From: a virus
Direction: 5' to 3' (one strand)
Virus record (IMG/VR): IMGVR_UViG_3300035698_016908
Coordinates: 1 to 32,544 of that record
Length of the DNA stretch: 32,544 nucleotides
Part shown: one piece after another, positions 7,084 to 13,329 of the stretch
How the letters are laid out: each line of letters starts with the position of its first letter
Position numbering within the stretch: position 1 is the stretch's first letter
The notes under the pieces: generated by a model
What the model was told of the DNA's origin: nothing
The model's database searches: none
What the model saw: the letters and a program-made list of their open reading frames with translations, nothing else
Translations under genes and position numbers: made by a program

Positions 7084-7260
7084 TTATTTTAATCCGAAAA
7101 ATTGGCTCAGACGAGAGCGAATCGCTAACGACTGATTACCGCCAAAATTATTTTTTGCGTCTCCTTTGATCTCATTCGTCAAACCATCATCGGCTCTAAA
7201 GTAGAACTCAGTGGCTTTTCCGCCGACTCGTGGAGTCTTTTTAACTTTCTTTTTAGTCAT
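7084..7260 (-). CDS. Small basic protein, possibly DNA-binding, 58 aa
   Basis: The frame begins with a Lys-rich head (MTKKKVKKTPRVGG), followed by a strand-like segment (KATEFYFRADDG) and a helix ending SLAIRSRLSQFFGLK. This strand-helix-helix order is reminiscent of small ribbon-helix-helix regulators, but the match is weak. It is the third small gene of the unit behind promoter copy 3, and its stop is directly upstream of the dyad of copy 2. If it is a regulator it is a candidate binder of the early dyads. Confidence 0.5.
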   Translation of the reverse strand: MTKKKVKKTPRVGGKATEFYFRADDGLTNEIKGDAKNNFGGNQSLAIRSRLSQFFGLK

Positions 7261-7268
7261 AAATTTTA

Positions 7269-7436
7269 TTATAAATTAATACTCTTTATAAATCCTTTGT
7301 CCAAAAGAGATTTCACAATATGTCTAAAAAAAGCTATTTCTCTTTTTGGTCTAAATAGAAATTTTACCCTTCCCCAAAAACTCGATTCCAAAAAATCAAT
7401 GAACATTATTGCTGTGCTATGCGCTTCTTTATCCAT
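7269..7436 (-). CDS. Small hypothetical protein, 55 aa
   Basis: It begins MDKEAHSTAIMFIDFLESSF and continues with aromatic and basic residues (FWGRVKFLFRPKREIAFF). It is probably helical and amphipathic. It follows the 38-aa gene with 8 nt between stop and start, and precedes the 58-aa gene with 8 nt. No family recognised. Confidence 0.5.
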   Translation of the reverse strand: MDKEAHSTAIMFIDFLESSFWGRVKFLFRPKREIAFFRHIVKSLLDKGFIKSINL

Positions 7437-7444
7437 AATATTTT

Positions 7445-7561
7445 TTAATTAACGTCCGCCTCGCTCACTTGTGAATCAACCAAATCGAAATAATCACGCT
7501 CTGCCTGATCGAGTGATTCATGATCGGTTTGATCTTCGGTGTATCCGGTTGGTAGGTTCAT
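7445..7561 (-). CDS. Small acidic protein, 38 aa
   Basis: It is the first gene after early promoter copy 3 and carries the CCTCGTCA leader. The protein is strongly acidic (many Asp and Glu, e.g. DQAERDYFDLVDSQVSEAD), a common feature of early phage proteins that mimic DNA or bind host enzymes. It is too short for family assignment. Confidence 0.55.
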   Translation of the reverse strand: MNLPTGYTEDQTDHESLDQAERDYFDLVDSQVSEADVN

Positions 7562-7563
7562 AA

Positions 7564-7571
7564 TGACGAGG
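7564..7571 (-). promoter_or_regulatory. Leader octamer CCTCGTCA, copy 3
   Basis: The octamer lies 2 nt before the ATG of the 38-aa early gene, within a leader of about 15 nt. Confidence 0.55.
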
Positions 7572-7581
7572 TTATGCGGAT

Positions 7582-7610
7582 ACATTATCAAAAAGTCTGT
7601 ACATTGTCAA
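7582..7610 (-). promoter_or_regulatory. Early promoter copy 3, half operator
   Basis: TTGACA at 7605-7610 is followed at 17 bp by TAATGT (7582-7587); GATAAT at a 15-bp spacing is an alternative. The AAAGTCT arm (7592-7598) and the centre are kept, but the outer AGACTTT arm is replaced, so only half the dyad is present. Regulation may therefore differ from copies 1 and 2. Confidence 0.6.
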
Positions 7611-7614
7611 TAAC

Positions 7615-7643
7615 AAAAAAACCCTCGGCAAGCCGGTCGGGTT
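7615..7643 (-). terminator. Rho-independent terminator
   Basis: AACCC/GGGTT outer and CGGC/GCCG inner pairs form a hairpin (7620-7643), followed on the minus strand by seven T (7615-7621). It ends minus-strand transcription just upstream of early promoter copy 3. Confidence 0.75.
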
Positions 7644-7678
7644 CCTAGGTGTTCCGTTCGTGTTACTACGTTCGCAAC
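7615..7678 (-). ncRNA. Candidate short RNA of about 64 nt
   Basis: A minus-strand promoter-like site (7685-7712) lies 7 nt upstream and a clear terminator ends the segment. No reading frame of useful length is present. The 5' part can form a small CGTT/AACG hairpin. The terminator's 3' arm contains TTGCCGAGG, which differs at one base from the complement of the early leader motif CCTCGTCAA. This is inference from sequence only. Confidence 0.4.
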
Positions 7679-7684
7679 GAGACT

Positions 7685-7712
7685 ACTTTAACAAACTGAG
7701 ATAAGAAGTCAA
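7685..7712 (-). promoter_or_regulatory. Divergent minus-strand promoter (TTGACT-N16-TAAAGT)
   Basis: TTGACT at 7707-7712 and TAAAGT at 7685-7690 are separated by 16 bp. The -35 is in one arm of an inverted repeat whose other arm holds the -35 of the plus-strand promoter. Confidence 0.45.
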
Positions 7713-7739
7713 TTTTTTAATTACCTTTTTAATTGACTT
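7706..7739. repeat. Inverted repeat containing both divergent -35 boxes
   Basis: AAGTCAATT (7706-7714) and AATTGACTT (7731-7739) are perfect 9-bp arms separated by 16 bp of AT-rich DNA. Each arm carries a TTGACT box, one per strand. A single regulator could control both directions. Confidence 0.6.
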
Positions 7740-7761
7740 TGTTTATTTGATATGCTATTAT
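7733..7761 (+). promoter_or_regulatory. Plus-strand promoter (TTGACT-N17-TATTAT)
   Basis: TTGACT (7733-7738), a 17-bp spacer and TATTAT (7756-7761) form a near-consensus sigma-70 site 35 bp upstream of the only plus-strand genes. The predicted leader is about 28 nt. Confidence 0.75.
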
Positions 7762-7795
7762 GGTATATAAACTTTTATTTTTTAACCAAAACAAA

Positions 7796-7912
7796 ATGAT
7801 AAGTTTACTTTTAATCATCGGGGCCTCAGTAATACTCACCGGGGCAAATCTTTATTTCTCTAAAAAAAATAAAAATGCAAAAGAAACATTTATTATTCGC
7901 CCTATTAGGTAA
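7796..7912 (+). CDS. Tiny membrane peptide, 38 aa
   Basis: It starts MISLLLIIGASVILTGANLY, a single hydrophobic segment, followed by a basic tail (FSKKNKNAKE). It is the first frame downstream of the plus-strand promoter. Its stop is immediately followed by a perfect UACG-tetraloop hairpin. It overlaps the next frame by 38 nt. The length, charge pattern and position resemble toxin-like or signalling membrane peptides, but this is not established. Confidence 0.45.
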   Translation: MISLLLIIGASVILTGANLYFSKKNKNAKETFIIRPIR

Positions 7913-8264
7913 TCTTCTACGGAAGATTTCTATAAATGCCGTTAGAGCGTCTATTATTGCTCTGGCATATCTTTTGAGGGCATTGTACAAAATATCAGAG
8001 ATAGGGCTATCAACGTTGTCGTGGGCGGGTAAATTTTTTGATGTTCACATACTCACCTTAGAGGTGGGCTCCGAATTGAACATGACTAGAACGTTCACGG
8101 ATGAAGAGATCCTATCGATGGCCCGGAGTGTGAATGAAAATGACACTATACAATCAATCTCCGGGAAGATGTCAATATCATACCGGCAAGCGCGGAGGGT
8201 TTCAGAGGCAAGAAAAAATTGCCTCCGTGTTAATTGCTACTCACTTGTGAATAAAGTCGTATAA
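7875..8264 (+). CDS. HTH protein of the plus-strand switch unit, 129 aa (or 60 aa from 8082)
   Basis: The C-terminal part from Met70 (8082) reads as a helix-turn-helix: FTDEEILSMARSVNENDTI, then ISGKMSISYRQARRVSEAR, with the second helix as recognition helix. The N-terminal 69 residues are hydrophobic to amphipathic (SIIALAYLLRALYKISEIGL) and their DNA holds several perfect hairpins, so it is unclear whether they are translated; a 60-aa protein from 8082 is the conservative reading. It is the only HTH gene on the plus strand, flanked by the inverted repeat and the GAATATTC array, and is the best candidate for the switch regulator. Confidence 0.55.
   Translation: MQKKHLLFALLGNLLRKISINAVRASIIALAYLLRALYKISEIGLSTLSWAGKFFDVHILTLEVGSELNMTRTFTDEEILSMARSVNENDTIQSISGKMSISYRQARRVSEARKNCLRVNCYSLVNKVV
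7911..7928 (+). other. UACG-tetraloop hairpin
   Basis: AATCTTC-TACG-GAAGATT forms a perfect 7-bp stem closed by a C(UACG)G loop, among the most stable tetraloops in RNA. It begins within the stop codon of the 38-aa peptide. Further stems follow at 7934-7969 (ATGCC and AGAGC arms) and 8053-8065 (CACCT-TAG-AGGTG). Confidence 0.6.
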
Positions 8265-8269
8265 TCCGC

Positions 8270-8309
8270 GAATATACGCGGATATTCATCGAATATTCAG
8301 CGAATATCC
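8270..8309. repeat. Phased array of four GAATATTC-like octamers
   Basis: GAATATAC (8270), GGATATTC (8280), GAATATTC (8291) and GAATATCC (8302) start 10, 11 and 11 bp apart, about one helical turn, putting all sites on one DNA face. The last three make a symmetric block GATATTC-N3-GAATATTC-N3-GAATATC. It lies directly after the HTH gene and could be its operator or a replication iteron set. Confidence 0.65.
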
Positions 8310-8422
8310 TCCCCAAAAAACTCTCCACATGACATAAGTCTAAGACCAAATATTAAGGCATAAATGGCCGAGCGGGCGAGACAAATGGGGTACATCAAAA
8401 AATGTAATTAAAGGATATCATT

Positions 8423-8460
8423 AAAAGAGAGGACTGTGAAGCCCCCTCTTTTTTTATTTT
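8423..8460 (+). terminator. Terminator of the plus-strand unit, possibly bidirectional
   Basis: AAAAGAGAGG (8423-8432) pairs, with one mismatch, with the 8443-8452 arm, followed by T-rich sequence on the plus strand. The minus strand has a shorter T-run after the stem, so it may also end late transcripts from the right. Confidence 0.65.
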
Positions 8461-8472
8461 TGTTTTCTACTT

Positions 8473-8931
8473 CTATCGCTGATCCTCAGCACAAACAAGG
8501 CGTAAGCTAGCTTTGTTGTTGTCTGCGATCGTTGTGAGTTTTAACAGATAAGTAGTTCCTTTCTCAAATATCATCTTTGGGAGTGGAACCTCCTGATAAC
8601 CCGCGGGGATTTGCTGTTGATAAACAAGCGTTCCGTCTCCGGAGTTAGTAGGATCGTATTCCGCTGTTGAATCAGGTGTTAAACTTGCATTCTGATCCAT
8701 CAACTGCGCTGTTAGCGCTGTTCCGGCTACGTTAGTGGTAGGATCTTTATACACCTGTAGAATTCCCGCTGTAAGCGCGGTAACAAGTGCCACAATATTA
8801 AGCGGATAATCGTCTCCGACGTATACGCCCCAGTATTTAGGCCCTGAAATATCCACATCGGCATCAAGGTCATTCCAGACAAAAGCACCGGATGGGATTT
8901 CTGATTCGAGATCGTCGTAAATGGTACTCAT
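8473..8931 (-). CDS. Beta-rich putative virion protein, 152 aa
   Basis: No named family. The N-terminus is acidic (YDDLESEIPSG), followed by a YWGVYVGDDYPL segment; a similar NVYVGDDYA occurs near the start of the major tail protein. The end, FEKGTTYLLKLTTIADNNKA, resembles the last strands of small beta-sandwich proteins near phage tail genes. It may be a decoration or fibre-tip protein. It follows the lysis genes and has its own promoter-like site upstream, so it might be expressed separately. Confidence 0.6.
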   Translation of the reverse strand: MSTIYDDLESEIPSGAFVWNDLDADVDISGPKYWGVYVGDDYPLNIVALVTALTAGILQVYKDPTTNVAGTALTAQLMDQNASLTPDSTAEYDPTNSGDGTLVYQQQIPAGYQEVPLPKMIFEKGTTYLLKLTTIADNNKASLRLVCAEDQR

Positions 8932-8960
8932 AAATATTTAATTAAAAAGTAAGTATCTCA

Positions 8961-8987
8961 ATAATACCACTTTTTAAAAAAAATCAA
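8961..8987 (-). promoter_or_regulatory. Possible extended -10 promoter
   Basis: On the minus strand TGG-TATTAT (-10 at 8961-8966) gives a TGn extended -10, with TTGATT 15 bp upstream. It is in the 70-nt AT-rich gap between the holin-like gene and the 152-aa gene. T-runs near by could instead reflect weak termination. Confidence 0.4.
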
Positions 8988-9000
8988 AAGAAAAATCAAT

Positions 9001-9273
9001 TTATTTTGATAATTTGTACAGACCGGTCGCAAAAGCGAAAGCGGAAACACCAAACGCTGACATTCTGGTTAGGATTTCCGGAGCGACAAAGGTCGTAATG
9101 AGGGTGTATGATACTCCACAAATAAGGCAAAGCCCTGCGCTAATATAGCGAGGATTAATATTTGCGAGTTTCTTAACTCTCTTTAGGATCGCTGTGCCGG
9201 CAATTACAAAGACCGCGCAAAAAGATAGCGGGCCGAAATTCTCTGCCAGTAGAGATAAAATTTGTTCTTCCAT
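9001..9273 (-). CDS. Holin-like membrane protein, 90 aa
   Basis: Three hydrophobic segments are seen (about residues 15-30, 43-62 and 70-87), with a basic loop (LKRVKKLANINPRY) after the first and a short acidic N-terminus. Size and topology fit class I holins, which form membrane lesions that release or activate the endolysin. It begins 2 nt downstream of the amidase stop. Function rests on topology and neighbourhood only. Confidence 0.65.
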   Translation of the reverse strand: MEEQILSLLAENFGPLSFCAVFVIAGTAILKRVKKLANINPRYISAGLCLICGVSYTLITTFVAPEILTRMSAFGVSAFAFATGLYKLSK

Positions 9274-9275
9274 TA

Positions 9276-9860
9276 TTATTTAGTTATGGAATTAATAGCT
9301 TGTATGATTGCCTCGACGCCTCTTTTACGAATTGCTAAAACGTCTTGCGGATTCGTAATAAATCCCATTTCGAGGAGTATCTCATTTGCGTCCGTTTTAA
9401 GGATATAGAGATCGTTTGAGTATTTTACCATCCTATTTTTGATACCGAGCGTCTCTGACATTATCCTGCATATACTCTGAGCCTTTACACGCGCGGGCGC
9501 GTCTGGATGATATACCCATGCCTCAAATCCGGTTGCAAATTGATTTCGATATTTTGGGGAGTTTAGATGAATCGATAGAACCCAGTCAACATTGTTATGC
9601 TCAATCCATTTCTTTTTTTGCCCTAAATCATAAGTAAAAGGGCAAACTAGAATTTTCGCATCTCCTGAATAGGCCCCCGCCGCACCATGTACCAATTTCT
9701 CGGCTTCGTGGTGTTCGTTATTAATTGGATCAAATGGAAATTCCCCGTATACCACTTCTTTAACGTATCGCGTAGGAACTGAGCCGGGATCTCTCCAATG
9801 ATGAAAAAAGGCTCTATGATGTCCTGCCAGCAATGCTAAAACCGGCTTATTGTTTTGCAT
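9276..9860 (-). CDS. Endolysin: N-acetylmuramoyl-L-alanine amidase (Amidase_3), 194 aa
   Basis: The enzyme cuts the bond between MurNAc and the first L-Ala of peptidoglycan. Amidase_3 features are visible in order: LLAGHHRA (first Zn ligand His14/15), NNEHHEAE (Glu52 region), WVLSIHLNS (His98) and the catalytic block LLEMGFITN (Glu164). No signal peptide or cell-wall-binding domain is present, so it would depend on a holin. The start overlaps a small membrane gene by 14 nt and the holin-like gene follows immediately. Confidence 0.9.
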   Translation of the reverse strand: MQNNKPVLALLAGHHRAFFHHWRDPGSVPTRYVKEVVYGEFPFDPINNEHHEAEKLVHGAAGAYSGDAKILVCPFTYDLGQKKKWIEHNNVDWVLSIHLNSPKYRNQFATGFEAWVYHPDAPARVKAQSICRIMSETLGIKNRMVKYSNDLYILKTDANEILLEMGFITNPQDVLAIRKRGVEAIIQAINSITK

Positions 9861-10023
9861 ATTTATCAGGTATTAAAAATTCCTTTATCTCTCCTAAGTC
9901 CTTTTTCATTAATAGAATATCCTCGTGCATATCCTTCGGCTCATAAAGTTCGATGTCTTCGATTCTATTAATAATGCTTCCGTAAACATTCATTATAAAT
10001 ACAGTTGCAACAATTACGGCCAT
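9847..10023 (-). CDS. Small membrane protein of the lysis cassette, 58 aa
   Basis: From the ATG at 10023 the protein starts with a hydrophobic segment (MAVIVATVFIMNVYGS) and ends with a charged helix (EDILLMKKDLGEIKEF). The frame stays open upstream to 10092 with no ATG, GTG or TTG; the extra residues extend the membrane segment (TIAKFGTIL), so an ATT start near 10086 is possible. It overlaps the amidase by 14 nt. It may be a second holin, an antiholin or a spanin-like component. Confidence 0.6.
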   Translation of the reverse strand: MAVIVATVFIMNVYGSIINRIEDIELYEPKDMHEDILLMKKDLGEIKEFLIPDKYAKQ

Positions 10024-10085
10024 AAGTATTGTACCAAATTTGGCTATTGTAAAACTGGCCTTTGTTTTTGGTGTTATTTGATTAA

Positions 10086-11309
10086 TTATAATTTAATTAT
10101 GTAGTTTACCACGAAATAAGGCTGTATATTTGCCTCATCACTCGCCGCACCTGACGCCTTATCGGCATTTGTGATTCGATCATATGTATTGGAACCATTA
10201 TTCGCGGTTAAAGCACCAGAATTATTTATACCATCATGAGACCATCCATCATGAGGTACGTCATGAGTATGTGAAACTGTTTCCGCTCCCCCAGCATCTC
10301 CAATTGGATCAAAAGTACCACCGGATTTATAGCCGACTGGTACTCTCTCTTGTAAATCTGGTAATTCAATATTTTTATCTGCCGCAAAATCCGCGGCCGC
10401 ACTACCACCACGACCTCCACTGACTGCTAACTCCGCGTCTGCAAAGCTATCCCATAACTGAGTAAATAATGTCTCCGTGTCCGCGTTTGCCCTTGCGGTT
10501 CCACTAGATGCCGCATTTCCTATGGTATCACCATTTGAAATAAGCCATCCACTTGGCTCTGACGCACCAGCGTAAGGAATTATTGCTCCCGTCGGCATAA
10601 TTGCACCTAATAAATCGTCAATATATTTTTTGTTTGCTAAATCCTGATCGTTCGATGGAGTAGGAGCGCCAGAATACCTCAATAAACCTGCAACTTCACG
10701 AATATTGCCAGTTGTTACCTTGATTATATCGACGAGACCTGTTCCGGCATCGTTTACCGATTGTAAGGATTGATCGTGTTGTAAAACAATTCTTTTATAC
10801 TGGATTAATAACCTAGTATCGCTAATATCACCGGTCGCTACTGTCGCATCCTGAGTTATATTTGCTAACCGGATCCAGTAGTATAGATTTGATGTCGCAG
10901 AATCGATCGCACCGTCGCTCAGTGGGGCGCCACTCGTTCCCGCCACATAAATGATACTAAATACACCTGTGCCAGCCTCAGGGTTAAGAGAGCCATCCTC
11001 TACGTCTGCCTTTGGTACAACCGCGATAATTGCCCCAATATTAGCCGGAGTGGTTGGCGTAATTGTCACATCCAAGGATGCACTGTTTTCGCAAAAAACT
11101 TTGAATGTTTTTGAGTCGCTGACCCTTGTCACCTCAATTGCACAAATACCGGCCGCGACTTTTACCGTAGCGTCCGGAACTGTTTGCTGTTCGACTAAAA
11201 GATCTCCTTCCTCAGCAATTCCAGCAGTTAGCTGTGTATTCTCAAATTGCACTACATCGTAATCTTGGGCTTTATTGGCCCCGTTTAGTACAGATACTCT
11301 TTTTGTCAT
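10086..11309 (-). CDS. Tail fibre/collar protein, 407 aa
   Basis: The C-terminal third is a phage tail collar domain: GAIIPYAGASEPSGWLISNG near residues 240-260, LPDLQERVPVGYKSGG near 318-333, SHTHDV with a His-rich loop near 345, and the ending NIQPYFVVNYIIKL. This family forms trimeric fibre tips whose His residues can bind metal. The N-terminal 230 residues are beta-rich and would attach the fibre to the tail. It is the last structural gene before lysis, a common position for receptor-binding proteins. Confidence 0.85.
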   Translation of the reverse strand: MTKRVSVLNGANKAQDYDVVQFENTQLTAGIAEEGDLLVEQQTVPDATVKVAAGICAIEVTRVSDSKTFKVFCENSASLDVTITPTTPANIGAIIAVVPKADVEDGSLNPEAGTGVFSIIYVAGTSGAPLSDGAIDSATSNLYYWIRLANITQDATVATGDISDTRLLIQYKRIVLQHDQSLQSVNDAGTGLVDIIKVTTGNIREVAGLLRYSGAPTPSNDQDLANKKYIDDLLGAIMPTGAIIPYAGASEPSGWLISNGDTIGNAASSGTARANADTETLFTQLWDSFADAELAVSGGRGGSAAADFAADKNIELPDLQERVPVGYKSGGTFDPIGDAGGAETVSHTHDVPHDGWSHDGINNSGALTANNGSNTYDRITNADKASGAASDEANIQPYFVVNYIIKL

Positions 11310-11319
11310 AACGATAAAA

Positions 11320-12435
11320 TTAGCTTCTAAGTTCGAGAGAATTTACTCTTTGAGATAGATCGTTTACAACATCGATCATGTCTCCCTTATCGCTTAATGC
11401 GTTCTCGGAAAATTCGAGATTTATGCGCGGGACTGCAAAGTCTGAGCGCCTTAGTGTTTTTTTAACGATTATAAACGTGTCATCGAAACTAAATAATTCG
11501 CTTCCAGTGTTTACAAATATTGGAATTACATCGCCGAGATTAATATCCTGATAATATAATTCTTTCGTTATTGGCTCTATATTTGGATATTGCGGATTTA
11601 ATTTTACCAAATCGAGGTATTCTTGTGCCTGAGTGGCCAAGTCCGCCGAATCCGTATCTGGGAAATTCTTTGTTGACTCTATTCTACCATACTCCGAAAT
11701 CGTTGTACCATCTGTTTTTCCTTCGTAATTTGCGCCGGATTTACCAAGTATCGCTGTGGCGAATTGAATTGTATCAAGAGGTGCGTCCGCCCTCGCTATG
11801 TTATTTTCATTTGGGTTATCGATATCGAATCTAAAAGATCGATAGTCAGGAGATCCAACGATCGATCGATCAATTCCTATCGTCGATTTAAACTCCAATT
11901 TTCTGTCTTTGAATTGAAATTGTGCAACGGTTCTGATCGCTAAATCCTTGATGATACTGATAAAATTATCACCGCGTGCGTATTCTTTGTTTATTACGGT
12001 GGTCAAAATATCAGTTGCGTTTATCGATATTCCGGTATCATCCAATGAGTTTATGGCGGCTAAAATTGTCGTGAGTGTTGTGTTTACTGCCTCTGCGCTG
12101 GCTGTATAATCGGAGGCCCATAGAATTCTATTCATAAAAAGAAACGAAAAATCGCCAATTATAACGGTTGTCCCGCTCAAATTTGGCTCATGTCCTCGTA
12201 TTACCCCCTCAAATATCTTCGTCTCATCGCTTCCAATTTGCTCATAGATGTCTACACGATTGAACTGCTTAACAATTGCCGATTGAGCATACGGGCTATT
12301 AAATGGCAGGAAAAAATTGGCTTCCCAAAAGTTATTCATGGTTTGGGATATTTCCATATCAACTGGATCGACTATCTGAGCTAGTAAATTGTCATCCTTA
12401 TCCGATATTTTGAATACATAACTTAGTTTACTCAT
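11320..12435 (-). CDS. Tail hub/baseplate (Tal-like) protein, 371 aa
   Basis: The order tape measure, distal tail protein, this gene, fibre is the usual siphovirus tail-tip layout. The start DPVDMEISQTMNNFWEANFF and the fold-like series of strands match gp27/Tal-type hub N-terminal domains (SPP1 gp21, lambda gpJ core). The length fits a minimal hub without an extended fibre or a peptidase domain. The ATG at 12435 shares one base with the upstream stop (TAATG); a TTG at 12444 is also in frame. The end NDLSQRVNSLEL is a short coil, possibly for the fibre junction. Confidence 0.7.
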   Translation of the reverse strand: MSKLSYVFKISDKDDNLLAQIVDPVDMEISQTMNNFWEANFFLPFNSPYAQSAIVKQFNRVDIYEQIGSDETKIFEGVIRGHEPNLSGTTVIIGDFSFLFMNRILWASDYTASAEAVNTTLTTILAAINSLDDTGISINATDILTTVINKEYARGDNFISIIKDLAIRTVAQFQFKDRKLEFKSTIGIDRSIVGSPDYRSFRFDIDNPNENNIARADAPLDTIQFATAILGKSGANYEGKTDGTTISEYGRIESTKNFPDTDSADLATQAQEYLDLVKLNPQYPNIEPITKELYYQDINLGDVIPIFVNTGSELFSFDDTFIIVKKTLRRSDFAVPRINLEFSENALSDKGDMIDVVNDLSQRVNSLELRS

Positions 12436-13325
12436 TAAATCCAAGTGTTAGACCATTCAAATAAAACAGTAGCGACGAGCCCATCTCCTAATCTTGATAA
12501 ATCATCCATTACGGTAAAATTACTACTGGCAGGCTCTACGAATGGCCAGATTGCTCCGGATATTCGATCAGATGATACGTCTACCCCGTTGAGCGTTAAA
12601 ATTTCATTCTCAGTATCGATCACTAAAACGTCTCCGTTAACCATTGGAGTCTGAACTCCGAAAAATTCGTTTGTATCGGTATTCACTACTCTCATGTTTG
12701 CCCCGGTGGTTCCTACGGCGGTTATGGTGATCTTGAGAGGCGATCTCCATGTACCGGAATTCGCTAGGGTTTGAATGTAACCATAATCATCAAATGCCAC
12801 TGGGAAAACTGTCGGAAACACAACGCCGCCATAAAATCCTTCCGTGCCTGCCTGACTCTCCGGTGTTGAATCTTTAACGTCCGGACTCTCTGCAAATAAC
12901 TGTACTTTGAAACGGGTTACATCGATATCCCCTAACTGTAATTGATCGTAGGCTGGGGTATTGAGTATTTTTGCGGAAATTGTTTTGCTGGTTCCGTCGT
13001 CGTCAGTAAAAACAAAATCATAAAATCCACGGTTATCTAGCGATGGAACAAATTCGAGTTTAAATATGTCATCGAGCGTTGTCCTGAACGTTTGCCTTTC
13101 AGACCGCGAATTTGCAATGATAAGCCCTTCGAGATCGATTAAACGCCCCCTGTAGAGTGTCGGGCTTGCATCTACCCCATGATCGCTCTGACGTGGCACT
13201 TGGTCATCGTCAGTGACAACCTCTGACCAGTCAACTTTTTGGAGTACAATTCCTTTTCCATTTACGGAATCAAATAATGAATCGCTTAATGACTGGCCCC
13301 TGTATGAAAAATCGTATCCGAGCAT
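12435..13325 (-). CDS. Distal tail protein (Dit-like), 296 aa
   Basis: The start FSYRGQSLSDSLF with following beta-rich sequence and the length match siphovirus distal tail proteins, which form the hexameric ring joining the tail tube to the hub. The middle (RLIDLEGLIIANSRSERQTF) corresponds to the conserved part where Dit families have DLxGxI and an aromatic/Arg segment. It starts 4 nt after the tape measure stop. Confidence 0.75.
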   Translation of the reverse strand: MLGYDFSYRGQSLSDSLFDSVNGKGIVLQKVDWSEVVTDDDQVPRQSDHGVDASPTLYRGRLIDLEGLIIANSRSERQTFRTTLDDIFKLEFVPSLDNRGFYDFVFTDDDGTSKTISAKILNTPAYDQLQLGDIDVTRFKVQLFAESPDVKDSTPESQAGTEGFYGGVVFPTVFPVAFDDYGYIQTLANSGTWRSPLKITITAVGTTGANMRVVNTDTNEFFGVQTPMVNGDVLVIDTENEILTLNGVDVSSDRISGAIWPFVEPASSNFTVMDDLSRLGDGLVATVLFEWSNTWI

Positions 13326-13329
13326 ATTT

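Noticed and set aside
8340-8412. Possible tRNA start (ATGGCCGAGCGGG resembles a Ser/Leu D-arm) and a 15-aa ORF at 8364-8411.
   Set aside because: No acceptor pairing, anticodon arm or GGTTCGA T-arm follows. The ORF is too short to support as a gene.
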